64,000 nucleotides of DNA from Bacteroidales bacterium (GTDB taxonomy: Bacteria; Bacteroidota; Bacteroidia; Bacteroidales; P3). The notes below the pieces were generated by a model, which had not been told where the DNA came from, did no database searches, and saw only the letters and a program-made list of their open reading frames with translations. Positions 48,603-59,262 of this stretch are shown here, in pieces. The translations under genes and the position numbers were made by a program. Position 1 is the first letter of the stretch. Each line of letters begins with the position of its first letter. Where the stretch lies: NCBI GenBank assembly GCA_031274555.1, contig JAISPZ010000002.1:1-64000 (forward strand). Direction: 5' to 3'.

Positions 48603-51218
48603 TCAATCATCTTGTTCGATGGTAAATTGATTTACCGATTTGGGTTTGGGTTTCGTCTTTGGCGTTTGGTCTTCTTTCTCAAAAACAAATTTGCCTTTTT
48701 CCTGTTCTTTCCACTGCTGCCGCTCTTTTTTGTCTTCTATCTGTTTTGGAGTAGAATTAAATTCTTGCTTCAAAATCTCTTGTGTTTTTTTTCTTTCCTC
48801 TTTTGCTTTCTCATTGAAATTTTTTGCAGACTGTTTAAAATCATATTTTACAGAAAGGCTGTCAATATGACCGAATACGTGCAATGGCAGGCGGACACGT
48901 TCTTTCTGCTCCTCTATAAGAACACCAAACTCCTCGTCTTTATTTTTTCTTTTCTTGAAATTTTTCGACAGCATATCCGAAAGTTCAAGATTTACGCGGT
49001 AGTCAATGTAATTGTCAAAAGTGTGAGTCCCGCTTAAATCAAAATCTGCTACGTCAGACTTTATCCTCATGGATGGAATTGTTATTACTCTTTTGTTAAT
49101 ACTAAACGTATTTGAAATTTCTGAAAAATGAATATTCTGCAAATCATTCTGTCCTGTAAAACGTGCGATAGAGCGCAGACTTTCCATGTTTTTTAGATTT
49201 CCATTTTTAATATTCACCGTGCAGTCGAACAGAATACTTTTTGCATCCACACCGCTGTCTTTATGGAAGCCAAACTTCAAAACAAAATCACTCGTGAGGA
49301 TACCTGAAATATTTTTATCTGTTATCGTTTCTTGCTCAAAATTGTCGAACGACTTAAAAAGATTTGAAATATTTATATTCTCTACCTTTGCATATATGCT
49401 CGCATTTACAGGCATATCAAGATTAAATTTTGCATCTGCTGTAATGCTTCCGTCAAAAGCAGAAGTCTGCAAATTCTTTAATGAAAATTGATTGTTGAAA
49501 TAATATAAATCGGTAGAAAGATTTGTACAATAAATTTTATTCCAACGTGCTTCCTGCGCATTTATTTTTGCATATATTTTAAGGTCTGCCGTTTCTTTTT
49601 TCAATAAGAATGAAAAAACATTTTCTATCGAAAATTTTACTGATGATATTTTTGCACTGATTGTTTCGCTGACTGTTTTGCTGACTGTTTCGCTGACTGT
49701 TTTGCTGTCGGTAGAATCACTGACTGAACTACCGCCAGAAACAGAGCCAGAACCACCGATATAGCCACTGACAGAGCCATTATAAACACCCACCTCTATA
49801 TTATCCCTATCATTCAGAGTAATGACAGTACTGTCTGTTTTAAGAAAAAAATTTTCTCTTTCAAGTAGAACACCTGTACCTTTAATTTTGCCCGACATCG
49901 CAGCTTCCTTAAATTTTTCTTTTGAAACTCCCCCTGTATATCTTATTTTCGCATCGATTTTACCCTCTGTATTCCATTCTTTTGACAGACCAAGAAATTG
50001 AAAAAGTGACGTAAGATCAGATTGCATCGTACCGTCAAAATCAATTTTCATATTAAGAAAATTCGTTACGGAAATCGTACCTGTCACAGCACCTTTATCA
50101 ATTATTTCCGCTCGCAATTTTCCACATTTAATCGTACTCGTTTCTAATTTTTTTTCATCGCCATTTGAAAATTCCCCTTCTATAAAAATATTTTCAACTT
50201 TAGTTTTTGTGGGAATATGCGTGACGCTACCATCCGAATAATCAAACTTCGCGTATGCAGAAAGATTTTTTGAATAGTCCCCCTTTACATTAAACGAAAA
50301 ATCGACAATACCTGTACTCTCATAGTCTATAAGCATATTCGTATATCCTGCGGGTAGCAGCGACAGAATACTTCCCAAATTATTTTTATTCCCCGATAAA
50401 ACGAGGTCTAAAGTATGAATATTTTCGTTATAAAAAACATTTCCATCTACGAAGATATTTACTTTATTTATCGAAATGCTGCTGTTTGTCAAAAATACCG
50501 CACCTTTCTCTGAGTCGTGAGAAAAATGAATATCCAGATCCCCGCTACGCTCCCTCACCCATACGGTGCTATCGGTTTCAAATAAATTTGCGCCATATTC
50601 GCCCTTCACATCGAACGATTGTCCGCCACCGTAAAGTTCTCCTTTTGCCCTGACATTCTTGCACGTTATCTGCGCGTCAAGAGCGCGATACAATTGGCGA
50701 TAACGTACAAAAGTATTACTTGCTCTTATCTCACTAAGCCTAAACGAAAGAGTCCCTGTGTCGGATTTTGATGTCTTCCAGATAATATAATTATTGTGGA
50801 TTTTATCATATTGAATGAGATTAAACTTCCCGCCGTTCACAGTGATTTTTTTTATGACATAATTCTTTTTATAGATGTCGATAACATTGAATGACAATGA
50901 AATATCCTCGATGTAAAAAAGTTCGCTATCTTCGACTTCGTCGTATGTGGGTATAGAGAGTTCTATAGGAGCAGCCAACGCTTGCGCCCTCACCTCTTTC
51001 AATTGCAAAGACACAAGTGGAAAATTTTTAAAGACACTTATATCTATCTTTTGAACTGTCACAGGGGACAAAAGATTTTTATTTATTTCCTTCACAAGAA
51101 GTTGTTTTATCTCTTCCTGATGAGTATAAACATACAGCGTTACGCCACCTGTCGCTACGACTATAAGCGTCAATAGAGAGATAGAAAAAACAAGTAAGTA
51201 ATGTAATGCTCGTTTCAC
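48603..51218 (-). CDS. AsmA-family large inner-membrane protein
   Basis: 871 aa; N-terminal TM followed by INKNLLSPVTVQKIDISVFKNFPLVSLQLKEV; C-terminal ISGILTSDFVLKFGF...LSGTHTFDNYIDYRVNLELSD. Confidence 0.85.
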   Translation of the reverse strand: MKRALHYLLVFSISLLTLIVVATGGVTLYVYTHQEEIKQLLVKEINKNLLSPVTVQKIDISVFKNFPLVSLQLKEVRAQALAAPIELSIPTYDEVEDSELFYIEDISLSFNVIDIYKKNYVIKKITVNGGKFNLIQYDKIHNNYIIWKTSKSDTGTLSFRLSEIRASNTFVRYRQLYRALDAQITCKNVRAKGELYGGGQSFDVKGEYGANLFETDSTVWVRERSGDLDIHFSHDSEKGAVFLTNSSISINKVNIFVDGNVFYNENIHTLDLVLSGNKNNLGSILSLLPAGYTNMLIDYESTGIVDFSFNVKGDYSKNLSAYAKFDYSDGSVTHIPTKTKVENIFIEGEFSNGDEKKLETSTIKCGKLRAEIIDKGAVTGTISVTNFLNMKIDFDGTMQSDLTSLFQFLGLSKEWNTEGKIDAKIRYTGGVSKEKFKEAAMSGKIKGTGVLLERENFFLKTDSTVITLNDRDNIEVGVYNGSVSGYIGGSGSVSGGSSVSDSTDSKTVSETVSKTVSETISAKISSVKFSIENVFSFLLKKETADLKIYAKINAQEARWNKIYCTNLSTDLYYFNNQFSLKNLQTSAFDGSITADAKFNLDMPVNASIYAKVENINISNLFKSFDNFEQETITDKNISGILTSDFVLKFGFHKDSGVDAKSILFDCTVNIKNGNLKNMESLRSIARFTGQNDLQNIHFSEISNTFSINKRVITIPSMRIKSDVADFDLSGTHTFDNYIDYRVNLELSDMLSKNFKKRKNKDEEFGVLIEEQKERVRLPLHVFGHIDSLSVKYDFKQSAKNFNEKAKEERKKTQEILKQEFNSTPKQIEDKKERQQWKEQEKGKFVFEKEDQTPKTKPKPKSVNQFTIEQDD

Positions 51219-51254
51219 AATTTTTTTCGGTTAATTCTTTCTTTAACTTACCAT

Positions 51255-51620
51255 ATTCAATTACGAATTACGAATTACGAATTACGAATTACGAGAACCA
51301 GCAACCATAATCAATTACGAATTACGAATTACGAAAACCAGCGACCATAATCAATTACGAATTACGAATTACGAATTACGAAAACCAGCGACCGTAGCAA
51401 GCACAAACGACACGCACAAACGACACGCACAAACAACACGCACAAACAACACGCACAAACGACACGCACAAACGACACGCACAAACGACACGCACAAACA
51501 ACACGCACAAACAACAAGCGCGTCAGCATAATTGACAATTGACAATTAACAATTGACAATTAACAACTGCGTCAGCAATAATTCTAAATTCTAAATTCTA
51601 CATTCTAAATTCTACATTCC
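51255..51620. repeat. AATTACG, AATTGAC and AATTCTA heptamer arrays plus 13-bp GCACAAACGACAC array
   Basis: Direct reading of the tandem units. Confidence 0.92.
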
Positions 51621-51635
51621 CCCACGCTCCACACA

Positions 51636-53207
51636 TTATGAATTTTGCTTTAAAAAATTCACTTCCTGCTCGGTCAGAAAACGCCACGCTCCACGCGTGA
51701 GATTTTTCTTCGTCAATTCGACAAAAATACTTCTATCTAACTTCGTAACGTCATATCCCAAAGACTCAAAAATACGGCGGATAATCCTGTTGCGACCCGA
51801 ATGGATCTGAACACCAACTTTGGTTTTATCACCCTCTTTAACATATTGAATTTCATCAACCTGAATCGGTCCGTCTTCAAGTTCAATGCCTTTGGCAATA
51901 GTTTTCATATCGGTCTTCGTAAGAGGCTTGTCAAGCGTCACTTCGTAAACCTTTCTCGCTCCATGGCTCGGATGAGTTAATTTCTTTGCCAAGTCGCCAT
52001 CGTTTGTAAAGAGAAGAACGCCTGTTGTGTTGCGGTCAAGCCGACCTACAGGGTAAACCCGTTCTTTCACTTCACCTTTAAAAAGTTCCATAACAGTTTT
52101 GCGTTCATTGGGGTCATCAACTGTGGTAATAAATCCCTTTGGCTTATTCATCAGGATATAGACTTTTTTCTCGTCCTTTAATGTTTCGCCCCCAAAGTTT
52201 ACAACATCATCAGGACCAACTTTTGTGCCAAGAACTGTGCAAATTTCGCCATTTACTTTCACCGCACCTGAAGCAATTAATATATCAGCTTCGCGACGTG
52301 AACATACCCCTGCGTTTGCGATATATTTGTTTAGACGTACAAAGCCATCCCCTTTTGATTGAATACGTGTCGGGCTTTCGCCATGAGTCTTCCTCTCGCT
52401 GCGTTCGGCACGTATTGGACGTTCGGCACGCTCGCCGTAAGAACGTGAGGGTCTGTCACTGTATGATTTGCGCTCACCGCCACGCTCACCGCCGCGTTCA
52501 CCGCGCTCGCCGTAAGGCTTACGCTCCGCACGGTCGCTGTACGACTTTCGCTCACCGTAAGGGCGTGAGGGTCTGTCGCCATAAGATTTGCGCTCGCCGC
52601 CACGTTCGCCGCGTTCACCGCGCTCGCCACCGCGCTCACCGTAAGGGCGCGAGGGTCTGTCGCCGTACGATTTACGCTCCGCACGGTCGCTGTATGATTT
52701 TCGTTCACCGTAAGGGCGCGAAGGTCTGTCGCTGTAAGATTTGCGCTCGCCGCCGCGCTCGCCATAAGGCTTGCGTTCTGCACTGTCGCCACTGCGCTCG
52801 CCGTAAGGCTTGCGTTCACCGTAAGGGCGCGAGGGTCTGTCGCTGTATGATTTGCGCTCACCACTACGCTCGCCGTAAGGCTTACGCTCTGTACGGTCGC
52901 CGTACGACTTTCGCTCGCCGTAAGGCTTGCGTTCTGCACTGTCGCCACTGCGCTCGCCATAAGGCTTGCGCTCACCGTAGGGGCGCGAGGGTCTGTCGCC
53001 GTATGACTTTCGCTCGCCACTGCGCTCGCCATAAGGCTTGCGCTCTGTACGGTCGCCGTACGACTTTCGCTCACCGTAAGGCTTACGTGCGGGTCTATCG
53101 CTGTATGATTTGCGCTCGCCACCGCGTGCCGGACGCTCACTGCGCTCACCGGTACTATCGCCCTCCGCCACGCTCACGCGTGGCTCTCTTTTATTTGTTT
53201 TTTCCAT
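51636..53207 (-). CDS. RluB-type 23S rRNA pseudouridine synthase with long repetitive GERKSYGDRPSRPYGE N-terminal extension
   Basis: S4 domain RLNKYIANAGVCSRREADILIASGAVKVNG; PVGRLDRNTTGVLLFTNDGDLA; start MEKTNK at 53207. Confidence 0.92.
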   Translation of the reverse strand: MEKTNKREPRVSVAEGDSTGERSERPARGGERKSYSDRPARKPYGERKSYGDRTERKPYGERSGERKSYGDRPSRPYGERKPYGERSGDSAERKPYGERKSYGDRTERKPYGERSGERKSYSDRPSRPYGERKPYGERSGDSAERKPYGERGGERKSYSDRPSRPYGERKSYSDRAERKSYGDRPSRPYGERGGERGERGERGGERKSYGDRPSRPYGERKSYSDRAERKPYGERGERGGERGGERKSYSDRPSRSYGERAERPIRAERSERKTHGESPTRIQSKGDGFVRLNKYIANAGVCSRREADILIASGAVKVNGEICTVLGTKVGPDDVVNFGGETLKDEKKVYILMNKPKGFITTVDDPNERKTVMELFKGEVKERVYPVGRLDRNTTGVLLFTNDGDLAKKLTHPSHGARKVYEVTLDKPLTKTDMKTIAKGIELEDGPIQVDEIQYVKEGDKTKVGVQIHSGRNRIIRRIFESLGYDVTKLDRSIFVELTKKNLTRGAWRFLTEQEVNFLKQNS

Positions 53208-53461
53208 ATCGGGCAAAGGTACAACAATAAATCCGTAATTATGACAACTCTCAAATTTAACCACTCATCTTTTCTGCTTGAACCTGTTAATTTCGCAATG
53301 CGGACAAAATTTTATTGTAAAAATCGCATTTTGTTCGTTATTATACATATAACTTAATTTAAATTTTTGAACTAACCGCTTCCGTGTGCTATCAATCAGC
53401 GGTTTGAACTTATTGAAAATAGGCTATATACGTCAGAAAAACGTATTGACGAAAGGCGAAA

Positions 53462-53523
53462 TACCCATGAATACCCATGAATACCCATGAATACCTATGA
53501 ATACCTATGAATACCCATGAATA
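53462..53523. repeat. 10-bp tandem repeat (CCCATGAATA), about six units
   Basis: cccatgaatacccatgaatacccatgaatacctatgaatacctatgaatacccatgaata. Confidence 0.95.
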
Positions 53524-53597
53524 GAAAAATCGCCCCTCGAAACGAGAAGCGATTTTTCAAAAATTCCGCAAAGCCCTCAAAAACTCCGCGAACTCTC

Positions 53598-53669
53598 TAA
53601 ACTCAAAGCCTAATCTCTAAGCTCAAAGCCTAATCTCCAAACTCAAAGCCTAATCTCCAAGCTCAAAGC

Positions 53670-53673
<4 letters not shown>
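53598..53673. repeat. About 20-bp tandem repeat running into the groEL stop codon
   Basis: ctcaaagcctaatctccaag, four units; last unit contains the reverse-strand TAG stop. Confidence 0.92.
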
Positions 53674-55301
<1,628 letters not shown>

Positions 55302-55397
55302 AATTTTAAATTGTTAAATTGTTAATTTTTAAAAATGCCACATAAATACCTGAAATATAGCACCTTGCAATTTCAGGAAATTTACCGAAATGCGCTT

Positions 55398-55676
55398 TTA
55401 CAACACCGCTAAAATATCACTTTCACGCATTATCATATAGTCCGTACCGTCTATTGACAACTCCGAGCCAGAGTACTTGCCATAGAGCACAACATCCCCA
55501 GCCTTAACGGTCATCGGCTCATCTTTCTTGCCGCTACCAACGGCTACTACTGTACCTTTTTGCGGTTTTTCCTTTGCTGTGTCCGGAATAATAATTCCAC
55601 CAGACGTTTTCTGTTCCGCAGCCATCGGTTCAACAAGAACGCGATCTGCAAGTGGTTTAATGTTTACTTTACTCAT
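55398..55676 (-). CDS. groES: Co-chaperonin GroES
   Basis: [41 protein letters not shown]. Confidence 0.99.
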   Translation of the reverse strand: MSKVNIKPLADRVLVEPMAAEQKTSGGIIIPDTAKEKPQKGTVVAVGSGKKDEPMTVKAGDVVLYGKYSGSELSIDGTDYMIMRESDILAVL

Positions 55677-55786
55677 AATTCTAAATATTTAAGTTAAACT
55701 ATGTATGTTTAAATTTCCACTACGACACAGTAAATTCCGTGCCAAACCCAAATTCCTGCCAAAATGACAACTCGAACATATTAACA

Positions 55787-56015
55787 AGATGGGCGTGCCC
55801 CCTTTTTTGCCACGCAGACAAAATCCACTGCCCATCCCGCAGAGCCAAAAGACACACTACTCCCGCCATAGCCACACAGCAAAAAAGGGGTCGGGCTATC
55901 CGCTATGATCTTTTGCCACAGACTAAAACCAACACCCCTGCAATAAAACCACAGACACCCCCACAACCCTTGCAGGCAAAAGGATTTCCGCTACTATCCC
56001 TCACGCAACCAACAT
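55787..56015 (-). repeat. Inverted copy of dispersed GC-rich element
   Basis: gggcgtgccccc ... ggggtcgggctatccgctatgatctttt ... aaaaggatttccgctactatccctcacgcaac. Confidence 0.7.
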
Positions 56016-56093
56016 ATCAACGTAAATCCTGCAACATCCTTACTCACACCCTGTAATGTTCCATATCCGCCTGCCAACCCAAACAGGGCAAAC

Positions 56094-56234
56094 GCACTAT
56101 AAACATTTTACGCATATAATATCCTGATAATCAAATATAGGCTTTTGCTGTTTTTGCAAAAATTGACAAACCTCCGTTCTACAAATCACTGTATATCCGT
56201 TAGATAATTTCATAATGCGTTTGCTTTTGCCCTG
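56094..56234. mobile_element. Second, inverted, copy of the MITE-like element
   Basis: cagggcaaacgcactataaacattttacgcatataatatcctgataatc ... caaatcactgtatatccgttagataatttcataatgcgtttgcttttgccctg. Confidence 0.55.
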
Positions 56235-56259
56235 CCCACCCACAAACCAACATTGCAAT

Positions 56260-57225
56260 TTAATCAAACAACCCCGACGAATGTTTTGGTGGCAGCGAGA
56301 TTATTTCCCCATTAATATCAACAGCGACAGCACCTTTTTCGATTAAAATATTGTTTACATTATTTTCGTCAGGTGAAGACTGACGTACAAAAATTTTTCT
56401 TCCTTTTTTCAATCCGTCAATCACTCCCGCCCAAGTTCCACCTTTAGTTTCTACGCCTTGTCGATTTTTTGAGAATTTCGACTCCGCTACATAAATTTCT
56501 TCGGCGAGTCCATAAATAATTGGGTTGCGAGCCATAGCAAACTCTTTACTCCAACCAGCTTTTGGACGAAACGTACTTAACACTAACACATCGCCATCTA
56601 TAATTTGCCTGTAATATGTTCTGAAACCAGACTCGAAAGTTGAAATTCCCTGCGGTAAAACTATTATGCTACGACATGTGTATGATATAGCAGAGTCCAA
56701 CGCCTGCTTGTCTATCCCTTTGGCAAATCCACTGACTACAACCCTAAAATTGTTACTCGCAAGTTTCGCAATGTTGTCGGTAAATTTCAAAGCAATCTCC
56801 GAAGCATCTCTCGAACCGACAATGGCAATAGACCGTTCCTTTAGAATGTTTTTATTTCCTTTGACGTACAGGATAACGGGTGCTGATTTCCTCAAATTAT
56901 TTTTTAGATATTGAGGATATTCAGGCGAGTTTCTTTCAATAATTTCAATTCCATTGTTTTGTAACTGCTCTGCCTCAAAAGCATTATTCGGAATTTTTGA
57001 TTTTGCCTGCAACAAATCATTCGTCTGCTGCGAATTTAATTTATATGTTTCCTGCCATTCTTTTTCAGAAAGCTCAAAAAAATCAGAAATAGAAATCTTG
57101 TTATCAAAGTAAAATGCTTTGATAAGGTCATACTTATCTTCGTTTGTCCAACCATGTTTATTCAAAAAACTTCGTCCCGGCAAATCGTGTGCCAGCGTAA
57201 TCCAATATGCTGTGTCCTTGTTCAT
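56260..57225 (-). CDS. DprA-like Rossmann-fold protein (candidate ShosA-like defence component)
   Basis: PEYPQYLKNNLRKSAPVILYVKGN, IAIVGSRDASEIALKFTDNIAKLASNNFRVVVSGFAKGIDKQALDSA; ATGA overlap with upstream gene. Confidence 0.85.
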   Translation of the reverse strand: MNKDTAYWITLAHDLPGRSFLNKHGWTNEDKYDLIKAFYFDNKISISDFFELSEKEWQETYKLNSQQTNDLLQAKSKIPNNAFEAEQLQNNGIEIIERNSPEYPQYLKNNLRKSAPVILYVKGNKNILKERSIAIVGSRDASEIALKFTDNIAKLASNNFRVVVSGFAKGIDKQALDSAISYTCRSIIVLPQGISTFESGFRTYYRQIIDGDVLVLSTFRPKAGWSKEFAMARNPIIYGLAEEIYVAESKFSKNRQGVETKGGTWAGVIDGLKKGRKIFVRQSSPDENNVNNILIEKGAVAVDINGEIISLPPKHSSGLFD

Positions 57226-59255
57226 ACCAAACCGCCCCCTATTGTTTTTGCTATTACTAACGGTGCTATTTTTACCGCACCTAAATCCGTTAATAATTTT
57301 CCTATCTCTTTAATTGTTGCACAACTATCACAAATATCATCGAATAAAATAATTTTCTTCCCGACTATTTCGCTACTGTTCGTGTAAGAAAAAGCGTTGC
57401 TGACATTGTCACGTTTGAGATATCTGCTTTTAAATATTTTTTGTTCTCGAGTTTGTCTTATCTTTTGCAATCCATGAGAGATGGGGATTTTTAAAACTTG
57501 TGACAATTTTTCAGCAAAATTCTTTACTAAATCGCCCGACTTTGTCGGTGGAACATGAAGAATTAAATCGAAATACTCGTTGCCGAATTTTTTGCAAAAT
57601 GCCTTTAATGCTAATTTCAAAAGAAAATCAGGGAAGTCGCCACCATCTTCATATTTAGAGCGATGAATAGCCTGCCCCACATTCGACACACCATAATGCG
57701 AAGCAGCAATCCCATTTACAATATTGGATTTTCTTGACTCCACAATCAATTCGGGAAAATAGCTTTCTCTAAAATTCTGCAATCTTGCACTCCATACATC
57801 ATTCACCAATACTTTAATTTTCTCCAATCCTGTGTTGTCGCAATTATTAAAATCACGATTTAAGTTGTCGCCTAAATAATTGCACAAAAACTTCATTCTT
57901 GAACCGGTTGTCGTCACATACCCAACCATTTTATCAAGGTCTTGCAATTTTGCATTCCTTAAATCTTTAAAAAATTTTGTACTCAACGGTTGCGAACCTG
58001 ATATAAATTCGTATTTCTTGGTCCTGTTATAAATTACTTCTCTCACAATACCCTGTTCGATAAGGTCAGCTTTAATAATTTTAATTTGAGTCTGTTTCAA
58101 GTTTGTTTTTTTTATCAACTCTCTTTCCGTAAATAAACCCGATTTTATCACATTAGTCACCCTCTCATATTTTTCTATTAAGGGTTTACTCACTTCGATG
58201 AATACTTCGGGTAATGTTCTATCTTTATTCGGATTATAAAACAAGATGATACATGAGTCTTTCCCATCCCTGCCAGCCCTGCCTATTTCCTGATAGTAAT
58301 GAATAGGTGATTGCGGTATCTGTGTATGTACAATAAAACGAATATCTGGCTTGTCAATGCCCATTCCCAAAGCGTTTGTGGAAATGATACATTTCCACTG
58401 ATTATTCATCAATCCGTTTTCAATCGCTATTCGAGAAGCTGTATCAAGTCCTGCATTATAAGCGATAGAGGATATTTTCAAATAGTTAAACCAATTTGAA
58501 TAAATTTCGGTATCGACACGAGTGCCTGTATATATAACACCCGAACCCGATAGTTTTTCAACATTTTTCCCAAGCCAAATCATTTTTTCATCTTCTGAAT
58601 TTACTCTAATTGCAAATAATTTGAAATTATCGCGCATTAAGTTTCCGCGAACAATTGTAATCCCATCTCCTATCTGCGTGACAATATCACGTTCTACTCT
58701 TTTAGTCGCGGTAGCAGTTGTTGCAAGCACAGGAAGTCCCTTTGGCAAAAGTTTTACAAGATTGATAATTCTCTTAAAAGCAGGTCTGAAATCGTGTCCC
58801 CACACCGAAATACAATGTGCTTCATCCACCACAATCATCGACAAATTCATTTTGCGTGTTGCTTCAATCCATTCGCCATTTTCCTGTCGTTCCGGCGCGA
58901 TATACAGAATTTTTATCTTACCCTCTTTTGCATCTTTAATTATTTGTGAGTTTTCTTCGGCAGTCTGTTCGCTGTTGATACATTGTGCCGATATACTGAG
59001 CGAATTAAGTTTCTTTACCTGATCGCGCATCAACGCTATCAACGGAGAAAATACGATAGTTGTTCCCTCGAAAATTGTTGCGGGAAATTGAAAGCAGAGT
59101 GATTTTCCAAAACCTGTTTTCTCTATCAACAAGACTCTCTCCCCATCAAGAATTTTTTCAATAGTTTGCCATTGTTCATCAAAAAATGCTGTCAGTCCGA
59201 AAGTTTTTTGCAGTAATAATTCTGCTTTCTCTCTGTTCATTTTATTGTGCCTCAA
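57222..59255 (-). CDS. RecQ-family helicase with C-terminal phosphoribosyltransferase-like domain
   Basis: EKTGFGKSLCFQFPA Walker A, DEAH (VVDEAHCISVWGHDFRP), QEIGRAGRDGKDS; C-terminal GKKIILFDDICDSCATIKEIGKLLTDLGA PRPP-loop-like motif. Confidence 0.88.
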   Translation of the reverse strand: MRHNKMNREKAELLLQKTFGLTAFFDEQWQTIEKILDGERVLLIEKTGFGKSLCFQFPATIFEGTTIVFSPLIALMRDQVKKLNSLSISAQCINSEQTAEENSQIIKDAKEGKIKILYIAPERQENGEWIEATRKMNLSMIVVDEAHCISVWGHDFRPAFKRIINLVKLLPKGLPVLATTATATKRVERDIVTQIGDGITIVRGNLMRDNFKLFAIRVNSEDEKMIWLGKNVEKLSGSGVIYTGTRVDTEIYSNWFNYLKISSIAYNAGLDTASRIAIENGLMNNQWKCIISTNALGMGIDKPDIRFIVHTQIPQSPIHYYQEIGRAGRDGKDSCIILFYNPNKDRTLPEVFIEVSKPLIEKYERVTNVIKSGLFTERELIKKTNLKQTQIKIIKADLIEQGIVREVIYNRTKKYEFISGSQPLSTKFFKDLRNAKLQDLDKMVGYVTTTGSRMKFLCNYLGDNLNRDFNNCDNTGLEKIKVLVNDVWSARLQNFRESYFPELIVESRKSNIVNGIAASHYGVSNVGQAIHRSKYEDGGDFPDFLLKLALKAFCKKFGNEYFDLILHVPPTKSGDLVKNFAEKLSQVLKIPISHGLQKIRQTREQKIFKSRYLKRDNVSNAFSYTNSSEIVGKKIILFDDICDSCATIKEIGKLLTDLGAVKIAPLVIAKTIGGGLV

Positions 59256-59262
59256 ATTTGTT

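Noticed and set aside
52139-53230. 363-aa plus-strand and 272-aa alternate-frame ORFs opposite rluB
   Set aside because: Low-complexity RRKAxxH and ATVQxAS translations of the rluB coding repeat; no domain recognisable.
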